From positions 3,094,759 through 3,158,758 of the forward strand of contig NW_024468911.1 in NCBI RefSeq assembly GCF_011745365.1: DNA of 64,000 bases, in the 5' to 3' direction. The notes beneath the pieces were generated by a model that had not been told where the DNA came from, did no database searches, and was given only the letters and a program-made list of their open reading frames with translations. A program made the position numbers and the translations under genes. How positions within the stretch are numbered: position 1 is the first letter of the stretch; each line of letters opens with the position of its first letter. This stretch comes from Cryphonectria parasitica EP155. Taxonomy: Eukaryota; Ascomycota; Sordariomycetes; Diaporthales; Cryphonectriaceae. This document shows positions 34,290-42,451 of the stretch, one piece after another.

Positions 34290-35174
34290 TCACTTGACTG
34301 GAACCGAATTTACCTGGAGTGCAGAGACTCCCTCCCTGATAAGCCAGGCCGCCATAAGAGAATGAAGCCACCGCCCAACAGCGCTCTCCAGAAGCGTCGG
34401 CTTCTCACCGTCCCTCCTCCGCCAGAGCCACGTCTCATTCGCAAAGACCACCAAGCCCGTCGCATCCCCTCCAGCAGCCTCGACAGAAGCAACGATCATG
34501 CCATCGGACTTGGGCCCAGTATACCCCTCAGGAGCATCCAGCCTCAACTCCACCCGCTGCCCATGGATGCCCTCGGGGCCAGCGCCGCGGTGCTGGACGG
34601 TATATACCCCATCCACCCGCTGCCCTACCTGCCGAAAATCCATTGTGTCAATATACCCTTTCTCAAAGGTAAGGCGAACATCCGCGGGTACCATCTTCCA
34701 GAGAAGGCCGGACTGTGGCGTCTTCGCGAAGGCGCACATCGTGCCGCGGACGTAGCGGGTGAGAATCTCGTCTACCTCCTGCTCGTCCCATTCGCGACCT
34801 ACTAAGGCGGACAGGAGCACGGGTTTAGAGACGACACGTTCGTGCCAGACAATGTGGTCGGCGAAGTCATTGGCTGCCACGGAGGAAGGGAAAGACTGTG
34901 GGAGGGGAGGTGTGAGGTCCAAGGTCGAGACTGGGGCTGAGATCGCCCTATCTGTTTTTTGTGCTGTAGTTCTTTTTGATAACCGGCCTGATGTGTAGCT
35001 GGACGTGTCGCGCATGATGTATGCCCTTATGAGGAGCACAGATGCAGCAGGTGCGGCAACGGCGAGGAGGAGCAGCGTCCGCCGGGATGAAAAGGTAATG
35101 TTGTCGAACATTCTAACAAGTGTTGATCTGGGAGACCGGACTGAAATTATGCCGCACTGTTGACGGTACTTCAC
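34290..35174 (-). CDS. unknown protein with N-terminal membrane anchor
   Basis: An intronless frame of up to 294 aa. The second ATG at 35111 (273 aa) sits in a better context and directly precedes the membrane segment, so it is the likelier start. From that start, residues 8-31 are basic then hydrophobic (SSRRTLLLLAVAAPAASVLLIRAY), suggesting a signal anchor or a mitochondrial inner-membrane anchor. The rest (about 75-273) looks globular, with Trp-rich patches (HIVWHERVV, ETWLWRRR) and a helical C terminus (VGRWLHSLMAAWLIREGV). I do not recognise the family; similar uncharacterised proteins are common in ascomycetes. There is no catalytic signature. The gene converges with the alpha/beta hydrolase gene. 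Confidence 0.68.
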   Translation of the reverse strand: MKYRQQCGIISVRSPRSTLVRMFDNITFSSRRTLLLLAVAAPAASVLLIRAYIMRDTSSYTSGRLSKRTTAQKTDRAISAPVSTLDLTPPLPQSFPSSVAANDFADHIVWHERVVSKPVLLSALVGREWDEQEVDEILTRYVRGTMCAFAKTPQSGLLWKMVPADVRLTFEKGYIDTMDFRQVGQRVDGVYTVQHRGAGPEGIHGQRVELRLDAPEGYTGPKSDGMIVASVEAAGGDATGLVVFANETWLWRRRDGEKPTLLESAVGRWLHSLMAAWLIREGVSALQVNSVPVK

Positions 35175-35414
35175 ATATTAACGACCAGGAGGACGTAGCA
35201 TCACGAAGTTATCGACATGTCGACCTGGAAGTTGGGGCTTCCAGTGAGTCCTCTGGTTCATAATGAGCGTCAGCTCGATCTTGGCAAATCGACATAGCGC
35301 TACGTTGGACTGACGTTCTTTTCTGAATTAAGAATATTAACAGCGAAAAAGAAAAAGAGGAGAGGAGATGAAATCCAATAACTAAAAGGAGACAGGACCT
35401 TTGTAAGTCCTGGC

Positions 35415-35418
35415 AAAA
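35415..35418 (-). terminator. RNA polymerase III T-run terminator of tRNA-Arg
   Basis: Four T residues in the sense orientation lie eight bases after the tRNA 3' end, a minimal pol III terminator. Confidence 0.6.
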
Positions 35419-35425
35419 CGTAAAT

Positions 35426-35513
35426 CGATCCTCCACGGACTCGAACCGTGAACCTTCACCAACTAACCGATGGAAGACCGGAAAGTGACGCGCTACCATT
35501 GCGCCAAAGGACC
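35426..35513 (-). tRNA. tRNA-Arg (anticodon CCG) with a 16-nt intron
   Basis: Read on the minus strand, every arm folds. The acceptor stem GGTCCTT pairs with GAGGATC, with discriminator G. The D stem GCGC/GCGC closes the loop AATGGTA. The anticodon stem TCACT pairs with GGTGA. The T arm CACGG/CCGTG has loop TTCGAGT. The anticodon loop is interrupted after position 37 by the 16-base insert TCTTCCATCGGTTAGT, the standard position for nuclear tRNA introns, and the insert contains CGG, complementary to the anticodon CCG, as expected. Intact A-box and B-box sequences are internal. It reads the CGG codon. Confidence 0.9.
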
Positions 35514-36763
35514 TTTTTCTGAGTTGGCAGCAGAAAGATAATTATGAAGAGACTTTTCGTTCCTAGCGACTACGCATTTTCACTTTTACAACCAGATGTT
35601 CAATGGGAACACAATTTATTTCTTCAAGTAGATTTTCCGACAGCGCTTGTGTTTTGCAAAAGGCTAGTATGATATTTGCATTATTTAATCATAGGCAGTA
35701 CATTGGCCAGCCCCCGTATTGTTTGTCGAAGCCATGGCAACTCGTCAGCCTTGTTGAAAGATGATTAAAAGCCTGGCAATGCATCAAATTTCTTTGATTC
35801 TTCTTGATATTCTGAGACAAAATAACCAAGGCTCAGATTAGTTACTTCACGTCATGCTTGACTTGAGCTAGGCATACGACTGTGTCGCATACCGGAAAGA
35901 TCGGTCAGCCAGTTCCACACCAATCGAAACCCATATTCCACGTCACAGAGGAAACCTTCCCACCTACACTTGTGACATCGAAGCTGACTGACTGGAGAGT
36001 CTGTGACGGGCTTTTGCGTTACTCAGGAGGCTGCTGCATGACTTCTTCCTAGCTTCGGTCTGAAGAATGTCTGAAGTCTGGGCGCCATTGAAGACGCGAA
36101 TTAATGATCATATTGGCCGTTACGTTGGCCTTTACGGTAGTTAGGTCTTGCCATACTGACAGATGTGAAGTCAAAACTTGAGGTCAATCAATTGAGCTCA
36201 TGGTCCTAAAGGTGAAGGCCACCTCCAGCCACGGTTCATTGCATATGCATAAGCCTGATCCAGGTCTGTGAACAACTCGCACCTGTTACCAGAGGGAACG
36301 AAGGTCTCCAGTGCAGTAGAGGCAGAGCGATTCTCACTCGAGATAGCGTATCGTAGTACTGCCTTGTCCAGAGCTTTGAGACCTACCATTAACCGCGGCT
36401 GGAACGTTGGCTCAAGTGCATGACGATTCGACCCGATCACTGCCGCGCTTATCTTAAATGTCGAGCTTGGGATTGAAGAATTGGACTCATTATCAGGGTT
36501 CCAAAATGATGGACGTGAAGGATGTTTCGATTAAAGCAAGAATTGATCAGTTTGAGGAAATCGCATAGCTGATGAAATCCCCTCGGAGTCGCGGTGCTTT
36601 GCTAGATGTATATGGCGGGTGTGATGTGAGACAGGGGTATACTCTGCGATCAAGAGACTGGACATGCTCATATGGAATACTCAGTGCTAATCTTTTTTCG
36701 ATTTTCCTCTGCAATCTTGTATATGTACACCTTTCACTGGCCCCCCCCCCCTCCACTTCACTA
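35514..36763. other. AT-richer gene-free region
   Basis: About 1.25 kb upstream of the tRNA gene and downstream of the complex-I-type gene, visibly richer in A and T than the flanking genes. A short minus frame at 36198-36440 (80 aa) has no start context or splice partner that I can find. The region could be a decayed repeat. An 11-base C run lies at 36741-36751. Confidence 0.45.
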
Positions 36764-37239
36764 CTATGACGAGCTGCTTCCCGATGCCTCTTTCTGCGCC
36801 TTCTCGTGCTCTCTTATTTGCCTCGTCCAGCTGTCCTCGGGTTAGCCCAGACATGATTTCCAACATAAGAATGCTCGTTCGGTTGAATACGCACTTTCGA
36901 CTTGGGAAGAACCGGCCTGGCTCGGGCATCTTGTGTCTGAACTCGCGCTCGGCACTCAGGTTCCACACGAGGGCAGTGATTCCCACCACGACAGCGCCGA
37001 AAATCGCGGTGTTCTTTCGCCAGTTCGAGGGTTGTGCGTACCAGCCACCGGCAGGTGACCAGACGTGCTTGGGATACCTAGATTGTGGTTGTCAGAATGG
37101 CTGGAGGAGGGACCGGAGTGTGTGGCCTAGGAATGGCTGAAGAATCGGGAGTACGGACGGAACTTTAGGACCACCACCCTGCGTGACTGTTAGCAGAAGA
37201 TAAGGGTAGAAGAGGTTTGGTATCAGCCAGACTCACCAT
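36764..37239 (-). CDS. small single-TM mitochondrial protein, complex I accessory-subunit-like
   Basis: Four exons on the minus strand: 37239-37237 (the ATG alone), 37178-37159 (20 nt), 37077-36895 and 36830-36764, giving 90 aa. Donors are GTGAGT, GTCCGT, GTGCGT; acceptors are CGCAG, CTAG and GACAG with CTAAC branch sites, and all phases agree. The protein opens GGGPKVPYPKHVWSP, continues GGWYAQPSNWRKNT, has one transmembrane helix (about 35-51, AIFGAVVVGITALVWNL), then SAEREFRHKMPEPGRFFPS and a helical charged tail ending in four serines. This matches a small ascomycete family that I associate with mitochondrial complex I accessory subunits; the subunit identity is uncertain. It is divergent from the mitochondrial ribosomal gene mL44. 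An alternative start at 37429 would add about 65 unlikely residues. Confidence 0.75.
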
Positions 37240-37701
37240 TTTGACCTAGTTGGTTCGTAGACGGGGAGTAATGGTTCTGAGAAGGGAGATGGATGACTGT
37301 CGTCGATGGGAAGCCTGGAGTTGACGTCGAATTGCCTGGAGAGGGATTGGCTACACCAAAAGCGTGTGGGACCTCTGCGAACCCAGATTTGCCTGCCGGA
37401 ATGGTCTGTAGCCTGACCCTGGACTGCATTATGTCAGCTTGAGGAACCGCCTACAGGGGCGCCGGGCTGCTGCACAGCTCACGCGAGCGACCCCGGCACC
37501 GACCGTGTTAGCGTCCATTCTCGAGCTCACCATTTTTTTTCCAGACTTTGCGCGACGGAGAACCATCGAGCAGCACGACCCCACGACTACGAGTTGACGA
37601 CTCCCATGACGGCGACCCCTCCCCACCCGACCGCTTCCTGATAAAACGGTGCTGTGTCTCAATTTGTTTTTGGGACTACGGCTTGCACAAATTTTGTCTC
37701 C
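37240..37701. promoter_or_regulatory. divergent promoter between two mitochondrial protein genes
   Basis: A 462-bp region separates the start codons of the complex-I-type gene (-) and mL44 (+). Both encode mitochondrial proteins, so a shared bidirectional promoter is plausible. I see no TATA box and no binding site that I would name with confidence. Confidence 0.5.
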
Positions 37702-39153
37702 ATGAAGAGGTTAAGGTTGGAAAAATGGTCAGGGCACCTGCTCTCAGCTCGACCGGGAGCCGCGACAACTTGTTCGAGATCGAGTCTCTCCGCGGCATGC
37801 CTTCGAGTGCAAGGTCAAGGGCTTAAGAGAAGTCAGGCCCAACATGCTCTCTCTTCTGCACCAAGGCGTTGTCAATCGACAATAACGAATGCAAGAGGGC
37901 TCGAGGCGGAGATTAGGCAGGCCGCCCACGAACCAGCCGGCACCCCTCCTCTCTCTTCTGAGGCACAAGATCCACAATCTTCCCCCATCGCCACGACGTC
38001 GAGTGCTGAGCCTACACAATGGCCGCCAATAGACCCAGATCAATACCTCGGAGAGCCGCCCTCGCCTCTACCCAACAAGGCTCTCCGCTCCGCCAAGCTC
38101 GCCGCCTTACACGCACGACTCGCCCTCTCCGACAAGATTCCCCTGCAGACACTGGCAAGGACCCTCGTGGATCCCTCGGCCGACGCCGCCCCTCTCTTCA
38201 ACAACTCCAACCTCTCCTTCCTCGGCCAGACACTGATCAGCTACTACACATCGGAGATGCTCATGTGCCGGTACCCTAGGCTGCCCATGGAGATCATGCA
38301 TGCGGCCATGAAGGCTTACGCTGGAGACAAGACGCTGTTCTACGTATCAAGGTCATGGGGCGTCGAGAATGCAGCCGCACCGGGTGTGGAGGTTGACCCG
38401 GGTCTGCTACAATTTTCGCTGGATGCGCCTAGGGCCTTCAACACGAAGTGGGGTTTCGTGCGGTCAGAGTACCAGCACAAATACAGATATAGGCGAGGTA
38501 TCTCGAGCAGAGTGGTCATGGACGACGACTTTGGCGAGGTCATCCCACGTTCGGAGGAGGACAGCACCCGAGGCCCAGACGTCGAGGATGTGATGAAGGC
38601 GATGAAGGCGGAGGAGGAGGGCCAGTCGTCACAGCTTCCGCTCGAGAGGGCACTCAGCCTGGGCGATCCTGACGAGAAGAAAGCCAGGTCTCACAACATC
38701 CACGGCCAGTTCGTGAGGGCCGTCGTGGGCGCCATCTACACACATTCTGGCCGGGAGGCAGCACGGTCATTCGTCAAGGCGCACATCCTGTCGCGGCAGC
38801 TCGACCTCGAGAGGCTGTTCACCTTCAAGCTCCCCCTGCGCGAGCTCGCGAGGCTGTGCATGCGGGAGGAATTCGAGCAGCCCGTCGCGAGGCTGCTGTC
38901 CGAGACGGGCAGGCTCTCGAGGACGCCCGTGTTCGTCGTGGGCATCTTCAGCGGCAATGATAAGCTCGGCGAGGGCACGGCGGCGAGCCTGGACCACGCT
39001 CGCAAGAAGGCCGCCATGAACGCACTCAAGGCCTGGTACCTGTACAGCCCCGGCGAGGACGTCCGCGTGCCGAGCGATATGATGCTGGAGGGCGCCAAGC
39101 CCTGGGAGCCCGTGTATGTGGATATTGGCGAGGTCATCACTTCTGGTATTTAG
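37702..39153 (+). CDS. MRPL3: mitochondrial large-subunit ribosomal protein mL44 (yeast Mrpl3)
   Basis: An intronless frame of 483 aa starting at the first ATG, with an Arg-rich presequence (through RRCQST, about 58-63) for mitochondrial import. The RNase III-like fold covers about 120-345, with a long insert containing Lys/Glu repeats near 300. A double-stranded-RNA-binding domain follows at about 405-460 (TPVFVVGIFSGNDKLGEGTAASLDHARKKAAMNALKAWYL spans it). The RNase III catalytic acidic signature is not conserved, as expected for a structural ribosomal protein. mL44 sits in the large mitoribosomal subunit near the exit tunnel in fungi. It pairs divergently with another mitochondrial gene. 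Confidence 0.9.
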   Translation: MKRLRLEKWSGHLLSARPGAATTCSRSSLSAACLRVQGQGLKRSQAQHALSSAPRRCQSTITNARGLEAEIRQAAHEPAGTPPLSSEAQDPQSSPIATTSSAEPTQWPPIDPDQYLGEPPSPLPNKALRSAKLAALHARLALSDKIPLQTLARTLVDPSADAAPLFNNSNLSFLGQTLISYYTSEMLMCRYPRLPMEIMHAAMKAYAGDKTLFYVSRSWGVENAAAPGVEVDPGLLQFSLDAPRAFNTKWGFVRSEYQHKYRYRRGISSRVVMDDDFGEVIPRSEEDSTRGPDVEDVMKAMKAEEEGQSSQLPLERALSLGDPDEKKARSHNIHGQFVRAVVGAIYTHSGREAARSFVKAHILSRQLDLERLFTFKLPLRELARLCMREEFEQPVARLLSETGRLSRTPVFVVGIFSGNDKLGEGTAASLDHARKKAAMNALKAWYLYSPGEDVRVPSDMMLEGAKPWEPVYVDIGEVITSGI

Positions 39154-39922
39154 AGGGTCTGGCGGTTGCGGTTACATGCACACATCTATCTCTCTACTCA
39201 TCATGCAGAAGCAGGCGGGGTGGGAGGCTTGGGACGCTCGGGCCGGGATGGGCTAGACGGGTGGCATCTGTGGCGCAATATAGAACTAGGGATGTGCGAG
39301 AAAGGAAGAGCGTGGCAAAATCATACACATTGTTGATGACCCAGAGGCCAGTGAGTCGGCACAGGAAGAAAGTCCTCTCTTGGGAGATGAGGCGAGCATG
39401 AAGAAGAAGCGGAGGAGGAAGAGGAGGAGGGGATGGCTGGGCTTGCTGCTCACTCCTTCGGGAATTGTATATTTTTGTTGAAAAGAAAAAGGAAAATTAA
39501 CCCTCAATATGAAGATGAGCATCGCTGAAGCCGTAAAAGTCATAGCTGCAAAAGTTCCTCTGCCCTGGGTGCTACAGTCCATAAGAGTAAGACAAGCCTC
39601 AACGCAGTCGATATGCAGAGTCCGTCCAAGATAAGGGCTGTCAGGAAAGGGGGGGGGGGGGGAAGGAATGCTGAAAGAATCGAGTGAGGCTATCCGAAGA
39701 GACACATCAAGACAGAGCAGGTTTACGAGGCTTGCATGATAGGGTGAGACCGGTTGAGGAGCCGCAAGGTTGAATGTCCTGTCGCCTCTTGCAGCACAAT
39801 AGGCTTTTTAGTGTGTGATCGTCTCTATTTGGGGTATCTACCTAGTAACCTTCTCCCATCCAACCCCCTCGAGCAGTAATTCCATCGCTGCTTACACCCA
39901 ACGCCTTTTGGCCATGGTAATC
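39154..39922. other. convergent intergenic region
   Basis: This lies between the 3' ends of mL44 (+) and the phospholipase gene (-). It contains a purine-rich stretch (39370-39430) and a 14-base G run (39649-39662). I see no gene. Confidence 0.6.
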
Positions 39923-42451
39923 TCAACTGAAATGATCCCCCTCGCCCAGCTTCCCGCTAACCCCGAGGCTAACCTCCCTTCTCCTCCTCTCCGCCTTCAA
40001 TGCCTTTTCCCTTTCCAATCTCCTCCTCTTCTTCCTCTCATACACTGCCCTGATCGTCTTGCGTATCTTCTCCCGCCCCTCATCATAGTTTGCCCTCGCC
40101 AGCGCGACCACCTTCTCTACCTCTTCCGGAGTATACACAAAGTTCCACGTGCTCATATATTCGCTCTGCCCGGGGTCCACGCTCTCGACCTTGTCATTCT
40201 TGAGGAAGGGCATGTACACGACCGTGATGCCGGCGTCGGGCTCCATCAGCTGCCACGCGTCGGCGTCCTCCAGCGCCTTGGAGGGCGGCGGCGGCTCGCT
40301 GCTGCGCTCCTGCGTGGTACCAACCCACACTGTGCAGTACCCCAGCTCGCCTGAGGTCTCTTCGCCCTTTTCGAACTTGTGCGTGCCCTCAACGTCACTC
40401 TCCTGGACACCAGCCTCGAGCCGCCGGGCTGCCTGGTCTATCTTGGCCTCGGTGAGCTTCCGCTCTGCCTCGGTTGCCGAGACGGACTCGGACTGGTCGA
40501 GCTCCTTGGCGACCTGGGTGTCGCTCTCGCCCGGCCTGGGCCAACCCACGCCCAAGGGCCAGCCCTTGATACCTCTTTGTCGGGCGTATCCGTCCGCCAC
40601 AGACAGCCAGTTATCTGTCCTCACGTCGGCAGAGGCATCGAAGGCGATAATGACTTCGATGTTGCGGCCTGGGCGCAGGAGCGGGTAGATGGGCAGGTTG
40701 TTCGACATACCCGCGTCCATGAGCTGCAGGTACTCGTGATTGTAGATACTCGTGGGTGTGGTCTGTCGGAGTTTCCCCTCCATGCCATAGGTAAAATTCG
40801 GGATCGTCGCAGGATCGATCGGGTGTACTTTACTCAAGTCCTCGTTGTGGCCCGAAATCATCTCATCGATGGTCGCAAATCCCGTCAAGCTCTGCATGAG
40901 CGGTCGCACTTCGCGGTAGTAGTGAGACAGAGTAGCGCAGAACGCGCTGCCAAAAATACCCATGAGCAACGGCATGCGGACCTCTGGTAGATGGAAGCCG
41001 TCTTCGGGAGGGATATCACGACCATCTTTGAATCTACGACCCAGAGCCCAGGTCGGGATACCAGCAGCGAACTCCTCACAGAAGACCTCGTAAGGGGTGA
41101 GCTCGAACCACTGAAACCAGGCTTCCCTCACAGCTTCTTCCTTGGCCGCCTCTGATGCATTGCCGGTCGAGCTGCCCGTCACAGCCTCGACGTTTGGAAT
41201 CTCATGGCGGACCGCGGTATAGATGGGCAATGGGTGTTGCCCGTATCTGATGTACTGTCGCTGGTTTGAGAGCTTGAAGTCCCGACCGTCCACACCAAGC
41301 TCGCCTTTGGGCACGAGGAGTCGCGCGGAAAGGAGCAGGCCATACACGTCGACGAGGCCAATGTAGGAATTCGGATCGCCCTTGAGCTTTTCGACCAGGC
41401 CGCTCAGCAGATACTTGCTCGTGGGGGCGGAGGAAAGAGACGAGAAGGCCACGGGCGGGTACGCAATGTGTACACCGATCCTTGACTTGAGATGGTCGAG
41501 AACACGGTCCAGGCTGCCTGCTGCGAAGGAAGAGTGGTATAGCGCTTGAAGCCAGCATGAGCCGCTCACTCCAGAGGTATATGTGACGCAGTCAAAGAGG
41601 CCATCCTCCTCCGTGGCGAGCATGGAGCCCGCCCCTGCGACAAGGGCCCGCAGCCCGCCGCCTGAGCCGCACATTGCCACAGTGGGTACATCATCCTCAT
41701 GAACATCGTCCTCCTCTAATCCGAGATATTTGGCCAGTGCGACTGCGGTCATCTTCTTCCTCCGCGCCAGGTACTGCATCTCATCATCACATAGCTCCTG
41801 GGAAACCCGGACTTGGGCCGAGTGGCGAATCTCAGGGTTGATATCTGGGTCGTGCGCCTCTTGCCATATTTCATCTGCTAATGAGCCAGGCGCCATGGAG
41901 AGCTCTCGCTGCAACTTGCGGATGAAGCCGGGGAGCATCTTGGACCACTCCGGCAGGATGTAATCGAGCATCTTATCGGGAACATTGCGCCACTCGGTGT
42001 CCGTGATGATGCGGAAGTTTTCAAAGGTTGTGGCAAAGTTGAACCAAGCACCGCTGTCCTGGCTCTTTGCCGCCTGGTCGTCGTCGTCGACCTTGCTCTC
42101 GCCTTGAATCTGTGCTGACGACGGACTCTCTTTGGTGACGTCGTTTGCTTCCAAAGCACGCTCTGGGCCAGGCTGAAGCTCCCTAATAATATCTGATGGG
42201 TACAATGACCAGATCAGTAGGGTGCCGATCAGGATCGCGGTGGGAAGCGTACGGTTGGAGCTTGGCTGCCTGCTCTTAGACGAGAAGAAGATGTGGCGGA
42301 TCTGTTGGGCGGGCGAGGGCAGACACCTTGCTCGATGCGCTGGGGTGGCTGTCTTGGAGGTCCATTGGTGCCACAGGTGTCCAGGGTGCCCGTCCAGCCT
42401 GGTCCGTGGTATTGTGGTACCTCGCAGGTACGTATGTCGAGGAAATCTCAT
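39923..42451 (-). CDS. cPLA2-like phospholipase A2, probably mitochondrial
   Basis: An intronless frame of 842 aa. The N terminus (1-60) is rich in Arg, His and Ser without acidic residues, like a mitochondrial presequence, and is followed by one hydrophobic segment (about 68-84, LPTAILIGTLLIWSLYP). The catalytic module of the lysophospholipase/cPLA2 class starts near 250. The nucleophile elbow CGSGGGLRAL carries Ser263, SGVSGSCW follows about 40 residues later, and LMDAGMSNNLP carries Asp579 of the Ser-Asp dyad. A long Lys/Arg/Glu coiled tail ends the protein. There is no C2 domain, so calcium-independent activity is likely. Mitochondrial cPLA2-like enzymes of the PlaA type are known in Aspergillus; it should hydrolyse glycerophospholipids at a mitochondrial membrane. 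Confidence 0.87.
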   Translation of the reverse strand: MRFPRHTYLRGTTIPRTRLDGHPGHLWHQWTSKTATPAHRARCLPSPAQQIRHIFFSSKSRQPSSNRTLPTAILIGTLLIWSLYPSDIIRELQPGPERALEANDVTKESPSSAQIQGESKVDDDDQAAKSQDSGAWFNFATTFENFRIITDTEWRNVPDKMLDYILPEWSKMLPGFIRKLQRELSMAPGSLADEIWQEAHDPDINPEIRHSAQVRVSQELCDDEMQYLARRKKMTAVALAKYLGLEEDDVHEDDVPTVAMCGSGGGLRALVAGAGSMLATEEDGLFDCVTYTSGVSGSCWLQALYHSSFAAGSLDRVLDHLKSRIGVHIAYPPVAFSSLSSAPTSKYLLSGLVEKLKGDPNSYIGLVDVYGLLLSARLLVPKGELGVDGRDFKLSNQRQYIRYGQHPLPIYTAVRHEIPNVEAVTGSSTGNASEAAKEEAVREAWFQWFELTPYEVFCEEFAAGIPTWALGRRFKDGRDIPPEDGFHLPEVRMPLLMGIFGSAFCATLSHYYREVRPLMQSLTGFATIDEMISGHNEDLSKVHPIDPATIPNFTYGMEGKLRQTTPTSIYNHEYLQLMDAGMSNNLPIYPLLRPGRNIEVIIAFDASADVRTDNWLSVADGYARQRGIKGWPLGVGWPRPGESDTQVAKELDQSESVSATEAERKLTEAKIDQAARRLEAGVQESDVEGTHKFEKGEETSGELGYCTVWVGTTQERSSEPPPPSKALEDADAWQLMEPDAGITVVYMPFLKNDKVESVDPGQSEYMSTWNFVYTPEEVEKVVALARANYDEGREKIRKTIRAVYERKKRRRLEREKALKAERRRREVSLGVSGKLGEGDHFS

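Noticed and set aside
36198..36440. 80-aa minus frame that reads rather protein-like
   Set aside because: No start context, partner exon or recognisable family; kept only as a possible relic in the findings.
37223..37429. Longer N terminus for the complex-I-type protein starting at 37429
   Set aside because: Phase-compatible, but the added residues are Ser/Pro-rich and unlike the compact start expected for the family.
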